From assembly GCA_964481035.1 (NCBI GenBank), contig CAYZSE010000074.1, positions 1 to 16,977 on the forward strand: a stretch of 16,977 bases of DNA, written 5' to 3'. The stretch comes from JAAAPF01 sp964481035 (GTDB lineage: Bacteria; Pseudomonadota; Alphaproteobacteria; Geminicoccales; Geminicoccaceae). The position numbers and the translations under genes were made by a program. Shown here piece by piece: positions 1 to 7,985 of the stretch (within the stretch, counting starts at the first letter, position 1; each line of letters opens with the position of its first letter). The notes below the pieces were generated by a model. It did not search any database. It had not been told where the DNA came from and saw nothing but the letters and a program-made list of their open reading frames with translations.

Positions 1-110
1 CCATCGCCTCGCCCGTATCACACGACGACGCCACATCAACTTGTGACAACCGGTGGCTAGCATGGGCATGTCGGAAGCTGCCCAATCGCGCCATGCTGAG
101 ATCGGGGAGC

Positions 111-117
111 AGGGAGG
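111..117 (+). promoter_or_regulatory. Ribosome binding site setting the start of the first gene
   Basis: AGGGAGG lies five bases before the ATG at 123. It favours that ATG over the in-frame ATG at 93, which has no purine-rich stretch at a suitable distance and would add ten residues outside the conserved fold. The 122 bases before the gene show no clear sigma-70 promoter. A small TTGTGACAA palindrome sits at 41-49, but it is too short to call an operator. Confidence 0.6.
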
Positions 118-122
118 ACGAC

Positions 123-1181
123 ATGAAGACGATGAACGGGCCCGCCATCTTTCTCGCCCAGTTTGCCGGCGACGAGGCCCCTTTCGACGATCTTGCGGCG
201 ATCGCGCGCTGGGCCGGCGGCCACGGCTACAAGGGGATCCAGATACCGAGCTGGGACGGGCGCCTGTTCGACCTCGAGAAGGCCGCCTCGAGCGACGCCT
301 ACTGCGATGAGGTGAAGGGCATCTGCGCCGACGCCGGCGTCGCCATCACCGAGCTGTCGACGCACATTCAGGGCCAGCTCGTCGCCGTGCACCCGGCCTA
401 CGACGAGCTGATGGACGGCTTCGCAGCACCCGAGGTGCGCGGGCGGCCCGAGGCCCGGCAGGCGTGGGCCGTGGACCAGTGCATGAAGGCCGCCGAGGCG
501 TCGAAGCGTTTGGGCCTCGACCGCCACGTGAGCTTCACCGGCGCGCTCGCCTGGCCCTACCTCTACCCCTTCCCGCAACGACCGGCGGGTCTCGTCGACG
601 CGGCGTTCACCGAGCTCGCCCGCCGCTGGCGACCCATCCTCGACCGCTTCGACGCTTGCGGCGTCGACGTCGGCTACGAGATCCATCCGTCCGAGGACGT
701 CATGGACGGGACGACCTTCGAGATGTTCTTGGATAAACTCGGCCAGCATCCGCGTTGTAAAATCAACTACGATCCCAGCCACTTCGTTCTGCAGCAGCTC
801 GATTATCTTGCCTTCATCGATATTTACCATGAACGGATCACGTCTTTTCACGTCAAGGACGCCGAGTTCAACCCGACCGGCCGGCAAGGCGTCTATTCGG
901 GCTTCCAGCCCTGGGTGGAACGGGCTGGCCGCTTCCGCTCGCTCGGCGATGGCCAGGTCGACTTCGCGGGCGTGTTCTCCAAGCTGGCGCAATACGACTA
1001 CGATCACTGGGCCGTCCTGGAGTGGGAGTGCTGCCTCAAGCATCCCGAGGACGGGGCCGCCGAGGGCGCGCCGTTCATCGCGGCGCACATCATAAGCGTC
1101 ACCGAGAAGGCCTTCGACGACTTCGCGGCGGCCGGCATCGACGCGGCGCAGAACCGCCGCGTCCTCGGCCTCGATCGCTAG
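123..1181 (+). CDS. Sugar phosphate isomerase/epimerase-family TIM-barrel enzyme
   Basis: This 352-residue protein of the xylose-isomerase-like TIM-barrel superfamily is probably a cytosolic metal-dependent enzyme acting on a sugar or keto-sugar. Likely metal ligands are visible in the usual order: Glu186 in YEIHP, Asp217 and His220 in NYDPSH, His243 in FHVKD and Glu300 in VLEWE. Family members isomerise or epimerise ketoses, decarboxylate 3-oxo-sugar acids, or beta-eliminate 3-keto-glycosides. The sequence does not say which applies here. The next gene encodes a Gfo/Idh/MocA dehydrogenase nine bases downstream, and this pairing recurs in pathways that oxidise a sugar and then act on the keto product. 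Codons at about 720-850, which encode the metal-site region, are richer in A/T at third positions than the rest. The family is firm; the reaction is open. Confidence 0.85.
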   Translation: MKTMNGPAIFLAQFAGDEAPFDDLAAIARWAGGHGYKGIQIPSWDGRLFDLEKAASSDAYCDEVKGICADAGVAITELSTHIQGQLVAVHPAYDELMDGFAAPEVRGRPEARQAWAVDQCMKAAEASKRLGLDRHVSFTGALAWPYLYPFPQRPAGLVDAAFTELARRWRPILDRFDACGVDVGYEIHPSEDVMDGTTFEMFLDKLGQHPRCKINYDPSHFVLQQLDYLAFIDIYHERITSFHVKDAEFNPTGRQGVYSGFQPWVERAGRFRSLGDGQVDFAGVFSKLAQYDYDHWAVLEWECCLKHPEDGAAEGAPFIAAHIISVTEKAFDDFAAAGIDAAQNRRVLGLDR

Positions 1182-1190
1182 GAGGGCGGC

Positions 1191-2363
1191 ATGAGCATCG
1201 AAAGGTCGGCCACGGGCGGCGCGACGCGGCGGCTCCGGCTCGGCATGGTCGGCGGCGGCCAAGGCGCCTTCATCGGCGCCGTGCACCGCATCGCCGCGCG
1301 GCTCGACGACCGCTACGAGCTCGTCGCCGGCTGCTTCTCCGCCGATGCGGCCCGCGCTCGGGCGAGTGCGGCCGAGCTGCGCGTCGCGCCCGAGCGCGCC
1401 TACGACGACTTCGCCACGATGGCGACCGCCGAGGCGGCGCGGGCCGACGGCATCGACGTCGTCGCCGTCGTCACCCCGAACCACATGCATTTCTCGGTGG
1501 CCGAAGCCTTTCTCGAGGCGGGCATCCACGTCATCTGCGACAAGCCCATGACGACGACGAGCACCGACGCCGAGGCGCTCGCGGCGCTGGTGCGCAGGAG
1601 CGGCAAGGTGTTCGTCTTGACCTACAACTACACGGGCTACCCGCTGGTGCGCCAGGCGCGAGCCATGGTCGAGGCGGGCGCGCTCGGGCGCGTCCGCGTC
1701 GTCCAGGTCGAGTACCCTCAGGACTGGCTGGCGACGCCGCTCGAGACGACGGGGCATAAGCAGGCGTCCTGGCGGACGGACCCGGCGCGGTCGGGCCCCG
1801 TCGGCTGCCTCGGCGACATCGGCACCCACGCCTTCAACCTCGCCCGGTTCGTCGCAGGGGTCGAGGTCGAGGCGGTCCTGGCCGAGCTGACGACCTTCGT
1901 CGACGGGCGCCGGCTCGACGACGACGCGCAGATCCTGCTGCGCTTCAAGGGCGGGGCCAAGGGCATGCTCTGGTCCTCGCAGGTGGCCGTGGGCAACGAG
2001 AACGCGCTGCGGCTGAGGGTCTACGGCGAGACGGGGGGGCTCGAATGGGCGCAGGAGAACCCGAACGTGCTCATGTACGCGCCGCTCGGCGAGCCGCCGC
2101 GGCGCCTGACCCGGGGCGGGCCCGCACTCGACGCCGTGGCGGGCCGGGTGACACGCATTCCCCCGGGCCATCCGGAAGGCTACCTCGAGGGCTTCGCCAA
2201 CCTCTACGGCGACGCCGCCGCGCGCATCCTCGCCGCCGCGGCGGGCGAAGCGCCGCCACCGCAAGCGCTCTGGCTGCCCAGCGTCGAGGACGGCGTCGAG
2301 GCGATCCGCTTCGTCGAGGCGGCGCTGGCGAGCCGAGCGCGTGGCGCCTGGGCGCCGCTTTGA
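1191..2363 (+). CDS. Gfo/Idh/MocA-family NAD(P)-dependent oxidoreductase
   Basis: This 390-residue cytosolic dehydrogenase has an N-terminal Rossmann domain with the glycine-rich loop GMVGGGQGAFIG (about residues 18-29). The CDKP motif at 117-119 carries the conserved Lys118. The C-terminal substrate domain has GDIGTHAFN (208-216), with Asp209 and His213 as probable catalytic residues. The family oxidises or reduces a hydroxyl or keto group on sugars, inositols and glycosides, often at C1 or C3. It starts nine bases after the isomerase-family gene, with an AGGAGG ribosome site overlapping that gene's stop, so the two are probably cotranslated. An 87-base gap then separates it from the binding-protein gene and may contain a processing site or extra promoter, although none is clear. 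Substrate unknown; a role just before or after the TIM-barrel enzyme is inferred. Confidence 0.9.
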   Translation: MSIERSATGGATRRLRLGMVGGGQGAFIGAVHRIAARLDDRYELVAGCFSADAARARASAAELRVAPERAYDDFATMATAEAARADGIDVVAVVTPNHMHFSVAEAFLEAGIHVICDKPMTTTSTDAEALAALVRRSGKVFVLTYNYTGYPLVRQARAMVEAGALGRVRVVQVEYPQDWLATPLETTGHKQASWRTDPARSGPVGCLGDIGTHAFNLARFVAGVEVEAVLAELTTFVDGRRLDDDAQILLRFKGGAKGMLWSSQVAVGNENALRLRVYGETGGLEWAQENPNVLMYAPLGEPPRRLTRGGPALDAVAGRVTRIPPGHPEGYLEGFANLYGDAAARILAAAAGEAPPPQALWLPSVEDGVEAIRFVEAALASRARGAWAPL

Positions 2364-2450
2364 GGGACTGCGGCGAATTTTGCCGTTGCTTTCGGGCGGT
2401 CGGCCCACTGTACTCGTGGCAACCAACGCGGCGGATCAGGGAGAAAACGC

Positions 2451-3764
2451 ATGCGACGTTTGGGGCTGGCCCTTCTGGGGTCGACGGCGATCATGGGCGG
2501 CACGGCGGGCGCGGGCGCCGAGGAGTTGACGCTCTGCTGGGCGGCCTGGGATCCGGCCAATGCGCTGGTCGAGCTCTCCAAGGACTTCACCGCCGAGACC
2601 GGCATCGACATGAAGTTCGAGTTCGTCCCCTGGCCCAACTTCGCCGCCCGGATGCTGAACGAACTCAACTCGCGCGGCCAGCTCTGCGATCTCATGATCG
2701 GCGACAGCCAGTGGATCGGCGGCGGTGCAGAGAACGGCCACTACGTGAAGCTCAACGAGTTCTTCGAGGCCGAGGGCATCTCCATGGATGACTTCGCGCC
2801 GGCGACGGTCTACGCGTACTCGACGTGGCCGAAGGGCACGCCCAATTACTACGCCTTGCCGGCGATGGGCGACGCGAACGCCTGGTTCTACCGCCGCGAC
2901 TGGTTCGAGCGGCCGGTACTGCAAGAAGCGTTCCAGGCCGAATACGGCCGTGAGCTGGCACCACCTGCAACGCAGCTGGAGCTGCTCGACATCGCCGAGT
3001 TCTTCCAGGGCCGGGAGATCGACGGCAAGACCGTGTACGGTGCCGCCATCTTCACCGAGCGCGGCTCCGAGGGCATCACCATGGGGGCGACGGGCGCGCT
3101 CTACGCCTGGGGCTTCAAGTACGAGAACACCCCCGGCAGCTACGACATGGCGGGCGCGGTCAACTCGCCCGCGGCGGTCGAGGCCCTCGAGTTCTACAAG
3201 AACCTCTACGAGTGCTGCACGCCGCCCGGCTACACCGACAGCTACATGCAGGAGAGCCTCGACGCCTTCAAGTCGGGCCAGGTCGCGATGGCGATGAACT
3301 GGTTCGCCTTCTTCCCCGGCCTGTACAAGGACCCGGTGATCGGCGGCGACAAGATCGGCTTCTTCGTCAACCCGAAGCAGAACGTCGCGGCCTCGACCCT
3401 GGGGGGGCAGGGCATCTCGGTCGTCTCCTACTCCGCGAAACAGGACCTCGCGCTCGAGTACATCAAGTGGTTCGCGCAGCCCGAGGTCCAGCAGAAGTGG
3501 TGGTCGCTGGGCGGCTACTCCTGCCACAACGCCGTTCTCAACGATCCGAGCTTCCCCGCGAGCCAGCCCTTCGCCGCCGATTTCCTGAAGGCGATGGGCA
3601 ATGTGCAGGACTTCTGGCAGGAGCCGACCTACGCCGAACTCCTCCTCGCCATGCAGAAGCGGCTGCACGACTACATCGTCGCCGACGTCGGCACGGCGCA
3701 GGAGGCGCTCGACAAGCTCACCGACGACTGGACCGAGGTGTTCGAGGACGACGGTAAGCTCTGA
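2451..3764 (+). CDS. ABC transporter substrate-binding protein, carbohydrate type (family 1)
   Basis: This 437-residue periplasmic binding protein captures the solute and delivers it to the two permeases that follow. It has a Sec signal peptide: basic MRR, a hydrophobic stretch, and a likely cut after GAGA near residue 23. No lipobox cysteine is present, as expected for a free periplasmic protein in a Gram-negative cell. Features typical of the maltose/glycerol-phosphate-type binding family include SGQVAMAMNW in the middle and the C-terminal TLGGQGISV and EYIKWF segments. An aromatic-rich surface (CWAAWDP, MNWFAFF) would suit stacking against a sugar or polyol. The ribosome site AGGGAGA (2438-2444) is good. 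Length is normal for the family. The ligand cannot be assigned from sequence. Confidence 0.92.
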   Translation: MRRLGLALLGSTAIMGGTAGAGAEELTLCWAAWDPANALVELSKDFTAETGIDMKFEFVPWPNFAARMLNELNSRGQLCDLMIGDSQWIGGGAENGHYVKLNEFFEAEGISMDDFAPATVYAYSTWPKGTPNYYALPAMGDANAWFYRRDWFERPVLQEAFQAEYGRELAPPATQLELLDIAEFFQGREIDGKTVYGAAIFTERGSEGITMGATGALYAWGFKYENTPGSYDMAGAVNSPAAVEALEFYKNLYECCTPPGYTDSYMQESLDAFKSGQVAMAMNWFAFFPGLYKDPVIGGDKIGFFVNPKQNVAASTLGGQGISVVSYSAKQDLALEYIKWFAQPEVQQKWWSLGGYSCHNAVLNDPSFPASQPFAADFLKAMGNVQDFWQEPTYAELLLAMQKRLHDYIVADVGTAQEALDKLTDDWTEVFEDDGKL

Positions 3765-3785
3765 GCGTTCTAGGGGCCGTCCGGC

Positions 3786-4748
3786 ATGGCGCGGACGACG
3801 CCCGTGGACCAGCTCGCCGAACGGGCGGCGGCGGCGACGCCGCTGCCCGTCGCGGGTCGGCTGCGCGGCCTCTCGGACCGCACCGTCGCCTGGATTTTCA
3901 TCGCGCCGACGATCGCGCTCCTGCTCGCGATCAACATCTTCCCGCTGCTCTGGACGATCTATCTCTCGTTCACGGACTACCGCGCCAACCGGCTCAACCG
4001 TGAAGTCGAGTGGGTCGGCACGCGCAATTACGAGCGGGTACTCAACGACGCCGACATCTGGCACACGCTCCAGGTCACCGCGCACTTCGTTTGCTGGACC
4101 ATCGTCCTGCAGGTGCTCATCGGCTTCACACTGGCCTGGCTCATCAACCGCAATTTCAAGGGCCACGGGTTCTGGACGACCGTCATCGTCCTGCCGATGA
4201 TGCTGTCGCCGGCCGTCGTCGGCAATTTCTGGACCTTCCTCTACCAGCCCCAGATCGGCCTCTTCAACTACGTGGTCGCCTTCTTCACCGGCGTCGGCCC
4301 GTCGTCCTTCTCCATGATCGGCAGCGTCGAGCTGGCGCCCTGGGCGATCATCATCGTCGACACGTGGATGTGGACGCCCTTCGTCATGCTCATCTGCCTC
4401 GCGGGGCTGCGCTCGATCCCCGAATACCTCTATGAGGCCGCCGAGGTCGACCGCGCTTCGTCATGGCGACAGTTCTGGACGATCACCCTGCCGATGGTGC
4501 TGCCCTTCTTGATGCTCGCGGTGCTGTTTCGCGGTATCGAGAACTTCAAGATGTTCGACCTCGTCGTCGAGCTGACCTCGGGCGGACCCGGGTCGGTGAC
4601 CGAGCTGGCCTCGATCAACCTCAAGCGCGAGGCCTTCGAGAAGTGGCGGACGGGCTATGCGTCGGCCTTTGCCATCATCCTCTTCGTCACCGTCTTCGGG
4701 CTCGCCAGCATCTACGTGAAGGCGCTCAACCGGGTGAAGAGCCGATGA
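3786..4748 (+). CDS. Sugar ABC transporter permease, MalF/UgpA type
   Basis: This 320-residue inner-membrane permease has about six membrane helices, at roughly residues 36-60, 101-121, 130-152, 184-206, 237-250 and 291-312. The EAA loop that docks onto the ATPase is visible as YEAAEVDRASSWRQFW (216-231) followed by TLP. It lies 21 bases after the binding-protein gene. Its stop overlaps the start of the second permease (ATGA at 4745-4748), implying coupled synthesis of the two membrane subunits. The first 35 residues are hydrophilic and cytosolic. It belongs to the family that imports oligosaccharides, polyols and glycerol derivatives; substrate not determinable. Confidence 0.92.
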   Translation: MARTTPVDQLAERAAAATPLPVAGRLRGLSDRTVAWIFIAPTIALLLAINIFPLLWTIYLSFTDYRANRLNREVEWVGTRNYERVLNDADIWHTLQVTAHFVCWTIVLQVLIGFTLAWLINRNFKGHGFWTTVIVLPMMLSPAVVGNFWTFLYQPQIGLFNYVVAFFTGVGPSSFSMIGSVELAPWAIIIVDTWMWTPFVMLICLAGLRSIPEYLYEAAEVDRASSWRQFWTITLPMVLPFLMLAVLFRGIENFKMFDLVVELTSGGPGSVTELASINLKREAFEKWRTGYASAFAIILFVTVFGLASIYVKALNRVKSR

Positions 4749-5692
4749 GCACCCGCGCGCATTCCATCGTCGCCCCGACCCCGCGTGAACGCAAGGTCGC
4801 GGCGACGCTGATCGTCGTCTATGCGCTCGTCACGATGCTGCCGCTCGTCTGGATCTTCATGACGAGCTTCAAGACGCCCCCGGATTCGATCGCCTATCCG
4901 CCCAAGATCGTCTTCGAGCCGTCGCTCGAAGGCTACGTCAACCTGTTCACGACGCGGACGCGGCAGACCCCCGAATACATGGCCTCGCTCCCGCCCCCGG
5001 CGACCTGGTGGGACGAGCTCGTCCGCTCGCGCAGCATGGTCATCGCCGGGCCGTCGAAGTTCGGCGAGCGCTTCATAAACTCGGTCATCATCGGCTTTGG
5101 CTCGACCTTCCTCACGATTTTCCTGGGCACGCTCGCGGCGTACGCCTTTTCGCGCTTCCGCGTGCCGCTCAAGGACGATCTGTTGTTCTTCATCCTGTCG
5201 ACGCGGATGATGCCGCCCGTGGCGGTGGCCATCCCAATCTTCCTCATGTACCGCCACCTCGGCCTTTCCGACACACACCTCGGCATGATCCTGCTCTACA
5301 CGGCCGTGAACCTCTCGCTCGCGGTCTGGCTGCTCAAGGGCTTCATGGACGAGATCCCACGGGAATACGAGGAGGCCGCGATGATCGACGGCTACACGCG
5401 GCTGCAGGCGTTCAGGAAGGTCGTGCTGCCGCAGGCAACGACGGGCATCGCCGCGACCGCGATCTTCTGCCTCATCTTCGCCTGGAATGAGTACGCCTTC
5501 GCGCTCCTCCTCACCTCCGGCACCGCTCAGACGGCCCCGCCCTTCATCCCGACGATCATCGGCGAGGGCGGGCTCGACTGGCCCGCCGTCGCCGCCGGCG
5601 CCACGCTCTTCCTCATGCCGGTGCTCGTCTTCACGATCCTGCTCAGAAAGCACCTCTTGCGCGGCATCACCTTCGGCGCGGTACGCAAATGA
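4745..5692 (+). CDS. Sugar ABC transporter permease, MalG/UgpE type
   Basis: This 315-residue partner permease starts at the ATG within the ATGA overlap. The open frame continues upstream inside the first permease gene, but that extension is out-of-frame shadow. The N-terminal helix (about 19-40) is followed by a long periplasmic loop (about 41-108), then five more helices. The EAA loop YEEAAMIDGYTRLQAF (208-223) ends in KVVLP. The loop between helices 1 and 2 is longer than in MalG and contains a proline-rich segment, SLPPPATWW (81-89); this matches permeases of the two-ATPase polyol importers I know of, but the match is from memory. Its stop codon overlaps the next gene (ATGA at 5689-5692). 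Confidence 0.92.
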   Translation: MSTRAHSIVAPTPRERKVAATLIVVYALVTMLPLVWIFMTSFKTPPDSIAYPPKIVFEPSLEGYVNLFTTRTRQTPEYMASLPPPATWWDELVRSRSMVIAGPSKFGERFINSVIIGFGSTFLTIFLGTLAAYAFSRFRVPLKDDLLFFILSTRMMPPVAVAIPIFLMYRHLGLSDTHLGMILLYTAVNLSLAVWLLKGFMDEIPREYEEAAMIDGYTRLQAFRKVVLPQATTGIAATAIFCLIFAWNEYAFALLLTSGTAQTAPPFIPTIIGEGGLDWPAVAAGATLFLMPVLVFTILLRKHLLRGITFGAVRK

Positions 5693-5871
5693 ACGGCGGC
5701 TGGCCCCGATGGCTGCGGCGCGGGCCCATGGAGGGCGTCGCCACCGTCCTCATCGCCGTGGGCGTGGTCATGCTCATGCAGCCCATCGCGCTCGCGCTCT
5801 TCTCCTGGTCGTTCGCCGTCATCCTGACGGGGACCTTGATGTTCATCGTCGTCAGCCATTTTCCGGAGTAG
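5689..5871 (+). CDS. Small two-helix membrane protein of the ABC operon
   Basis: This 60-residue protein has a basic amphipathic start (WPRWLRR), a first helix at about 17-37 and a second at about 41-56, ending in SHFPE. It begins in an ATGA overlap with the permease and ends three bases before the first ATPase gene, so it is cotranslated with the transporter. A small membrane protein between permease and ATPase genes recalls glpU in the rhizobial glycerol importer operon (glpSTPQUV) and DUF2160-type proteins. Whether it is homologous to them I cannot tell. A role as an accessory or stabilising subunit of the permease complex is inference. Codon use matches the neighbours, supporting a real gene. 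Confidence 0.78.
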   Translation: MNGGWPRWLRRGPMEGVATVLIAVGVVMLMQPIALALFSWSFAVILTGTLMFIVVSHFPE

Positions 5872-5874
5872 GCG

Positions 5875-6969
5875 ATGGCGGACATCGAGTTGCACAACCT
5901 CGCGAAGGCCTTCGACGCCTTCACGGCCGTCCGCGACACCAACCTCATGATCGAGGATGGTCAATTCTTCGTGCTCCTGGGCCCCTCCGGCTGCGGCAAG
6001 ACGACGACGCTGCGGATGATCGCCGGCCTCGAGCTGCCGACCTCGGGCGAGATCCGGCTCGCCGGCGAGGACGTGACCTTCAAGCGCGCGCGGGAGCGCG
6101 ACATCGCTTTCGTCTTCCAGCTCTTCGCGCTCTATCCGCACCTCAACGTCGCGAACAACATCGCCTACCCGCTGCGCGCTCAGGGCGTCGGCCGCGCCGA
6201 GACCCGCCGCCGTGTCGAGGAGACGGCCCGGCTGTTGCGCATCGAGCACCTGCTCGACCGCCCCGTCGGCGGGCTCGCCGGCGGTGACCGTCAGCGCGTC
6301 GCCCTCGGGCGGGCCATCGTCCGCAGGCCCGCGGCGTTCTTGATGGACGAGCCGCTCGGTACGCTGGACGCCGCCTTTCGCGAGGTCATGTGCGAGGAGC
6401 TGCGCGGCCTGCACGACCGCATCGGCGCGACGACGGTCTATGTCACCCACGACCAGGTCGAGGCGATGGCCATGGCCGATCGCGTCGCCGTCATGAACCA
6501 GGGCGAGATGCTCCAGGTGGCGAGCCCGCACGAGATCTACCACCGACCCCGCTCGATGTTCGTGGCCTCCTTCATCGGCAGCCCCGCGATGAACTTCCTC
6601 GAATGCGCGGGGCCGCTCGGGCCCGGCGCCGAGGCGGTGCGCGTGGCGGACGTGCCCGTGGCGATCCCCCGCCTCCACGAGGCGACGAGCGTCGAGCGGG
6701 GCGTGCTCGGCATCCGGCCCGAATATGTCCGTCTCGGCGACGACCTGCCGCTGCGTGGCGCCGTCTACGGCGTCGAGTACATGGGCGCCCGCCAGGTCGT
6801 GACCCTCCAGACCCAGGCGGGCACGGTGCGCGCGCGGATCGGCGCCGGGGCGCGCGTCAGGCTCGGGGAGACCGTCGGCGTCGGCTTCGCCGCCGACCGC
6901 GGCATCGTCTTCGACCCTGCCAGCGAGCGAGCGCTCGCGAGCGCGCTGTTCGAGGCCGGCCATGGCTGA
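5875..6969 (+). CDS. ABC transporter ATPase 1 (altered signature motif LAGGD)
   Basis: This 364-residue nucleotide-binding subunit is of the MalK/UgpC type. The Walker A motif GPSGCGKT (36-43), Q-loop Gln82, Walker B AAFLMDEP (153-160) with Glu159, and switch His192 are all intact. The signature motif reads LAGGD (134-138), with Ala in place of the serine of LSGGQ that contacts the ATP gamma-phosphate. The D-loop is LGTLDA rather than the usual LSNLDA. A C-terminal TOBE/OB-type regulatory domain follows from about residue 240 and includes GIRPEYV. The gene starts after a GGAG site and overlaps the next ATPase gene by 8 bases. With two different ATPases and two permeases, a heterodimeric motor is likely. 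Confidence 0.92.
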   Translation: MADIELHNLAKAFDAFTAVRDTNLMIEDGQFFVLLGPSGCGKTTTLRMIAGLELPTSGEIRLAGEDVTFKRARERDIAFVFQLFALYPHLNVANNIAYPLRAQGVGRAETRRRVEETARLLRIEHLLDRPVGGLAGGDRQRVALGRAIVRRPAAFLMDEPLGTLDAAFREVMCEELRGLHDRIGATTVYVTHDQVEAMAMADRVAVMNQGEMLQVASPHEIYHRPRSMFVASFIGSPAMNFLECAGPLGPGAEAVRVADVPVAIPRLHEATSVERGVLGIRPEYVRLGDDLPLRGAVYGVEYMGARQVVTLQTQAGTVRARIGAGARVRLGETVGVGFAADRGIVFDPASERALASALFEAGHG

Positions 6970-7975
6970 GCTGGTCCTCGAGGGCATCGCCAAGAAGTTC
7001 CAGAACACCGAAGCGCTGCGGGACCTCGACCTCGCGGTCGCCAACGGCGAGTTCGTCGTGCTCCTCGGCCCGACGGGTGCCGGCAAGTCGACGGCGCTCC
7101 GCACCGTCGCCGGCCTCGAGGCGCCGGATCGGGGCAGGGTGCGGATCGGCGGCGTCGACGTCACGCGCGCGCCGCCGGCGGCGCGCGACGTCGCCTTCGT
7201 CTTCCAGCAGTACTCGCTCTACCCGCACTACACCGTCTTCGAGAACCTCGCCTTCCCCCTCCGCTCGCCGTTGCGGCGGCAGAGCGAGCGGGCGATCCGC
7301 GACCGGGTCGAGACGATCGCCGCCATGCTGCGCATCGAGAGCAAGCTGCAGAACCGCGCGACGCGGCTCTCCGGGGGCGAGATGCAGCGCGTGGCCTTGG
7401 GCCGCGCGCTCGTGCGCGAACCCGCGCTGTTCCTCATGGACGAGCCCCTGTCGTCGCTCGACGCCAAGCTCCGCGAGACCTTCAGGATCGAGCTCAAGCG
7501 CATCCAGCGCGAGCTCGGCGCCACGATTCTCTACGTCACCCACGACCAGATCGAGGCGCTGACGCTCGCCGACCGGATCGGGGTCCTCGAGCACGGCCGG
7601 CTCCTGCAGGTCGGCACGCCGCGCGAGGTCTACGCCACGCCCGCCTCGCTCGAGGTAGCGCGGCGCCTGGGCTCACCGCCGATCAACCTCGTCGCGCCCG
7701 GCGTCCTGCCGGAGGTGGCGCCGCCGGCGGGCACCGCCCGGCTCGGCGTGAGGCCCGAGGACGTCGTCGTCGACGACCGGGGGATGCCCGTCTCGATCGC
7801 CCAAGTCGAGCACCTCGGCGCCGAGACCGTCGTCGTCTTCGAGGCCCAGGGGTGCTCCCTCCATGCGCTCGTCTCCGGCGAAAGCCGGCTCGAGCCCGGC
7901 ACGACCGCGCGGGTCGCCGTCGATCCTCGGACGGTGCTGTTCTTCGACGCCCACGGGCGTCGCCTCGAGCCCTGA
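6962..7975 (+). CDS. ABC transporter ATPase 2 (canonical motifs)
   Basis: This 337-residue second ATPase is of the MalK/UgpC type. Its motifs are canonical: Walker A GPTGAGKS (36-43), Q-loop Gln82, signature LSGGE (136-140), Walker B ALFLMDEP (155-162) with Glu161, D-loop SSLDA, and switch His194. The C-terminal TOBE-type domain includes LGVRPEDV. The start ATG lies inside the end of ATPase 1 (ATGGCTGA), so the two are translationally coupled, as expected for obligate partners. The pair resembles GlpS/GlpT-type two-ATPase importers for small polyols rather than single-ATPase maltose systems. This gene ends the transporter block, and dhaL follows ten bases later behind AAGGAG. Confidence 0.93.
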   Translation: MAELVLEGIAKKFQNTEALRDLDLAVANGEFVVLLGPTGAGKSTALRTVAGLEAPDRGRVRIGGVDVTRAPPAARDVAFVFQQYSLYPHYTVFENLAFPLRSPLRRQSERAIRDRVETIAAMLRIESKLQNRATRLSGGEMQRVALGRALVREPALFLMDEPLSSLDAKLRETFRIELKRIQRELGATILYVTHDQIEALTLADRIGVLEHGRLLQVGTPREVYATPASLEVARRLGSPPINLVAPGVLPEVAPPAGTARLGVRPEDVVVDDRGMPVSIAQVEHLGAETVVVFEAQGCSLHALVSGESRLEPGTTARVAVDPRTVLFFDAHGRRLEP

Positions 7976-7985
7976 AGGAGAAGCC

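Noticed and set aside
1..122. Promoter or operator before the first gene
   Set aside because: A short TTGTGACAA palindrome and weak TTGTGA and TAGCAT hexamers are present, but their spacing does not make a promoter and nothing distinguishes them from chance.
57..2426. 789-codon open frame on the minus strand opposite the first two genes
   Set aside because: Arg/Val/Glu/Asp-rich, low-complexity translation with no family features. It mirrors the GC-rich codons of the two clear plus-strand enzymes.
2364..2450. Stem-loop or separate promoter for the binding-protein gene
   Set aside because: GCGGC and GCCGT around GAATTTT could pair over only about five bases. No convincing promoter boxes were found.
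2436..4166. 576-codon minus-strand open frame opposite the binding protein and permease genes
   Set aside because: Same antisense artefact of high GC; its composition is that of a shadow and the sense strand is fully explained.
5527..7164. 545-codon minus-strand open frame opposite the permease and ATPase genes
   Set aside because: Antisense to motif-complete ABC genes; no recognisable domain.
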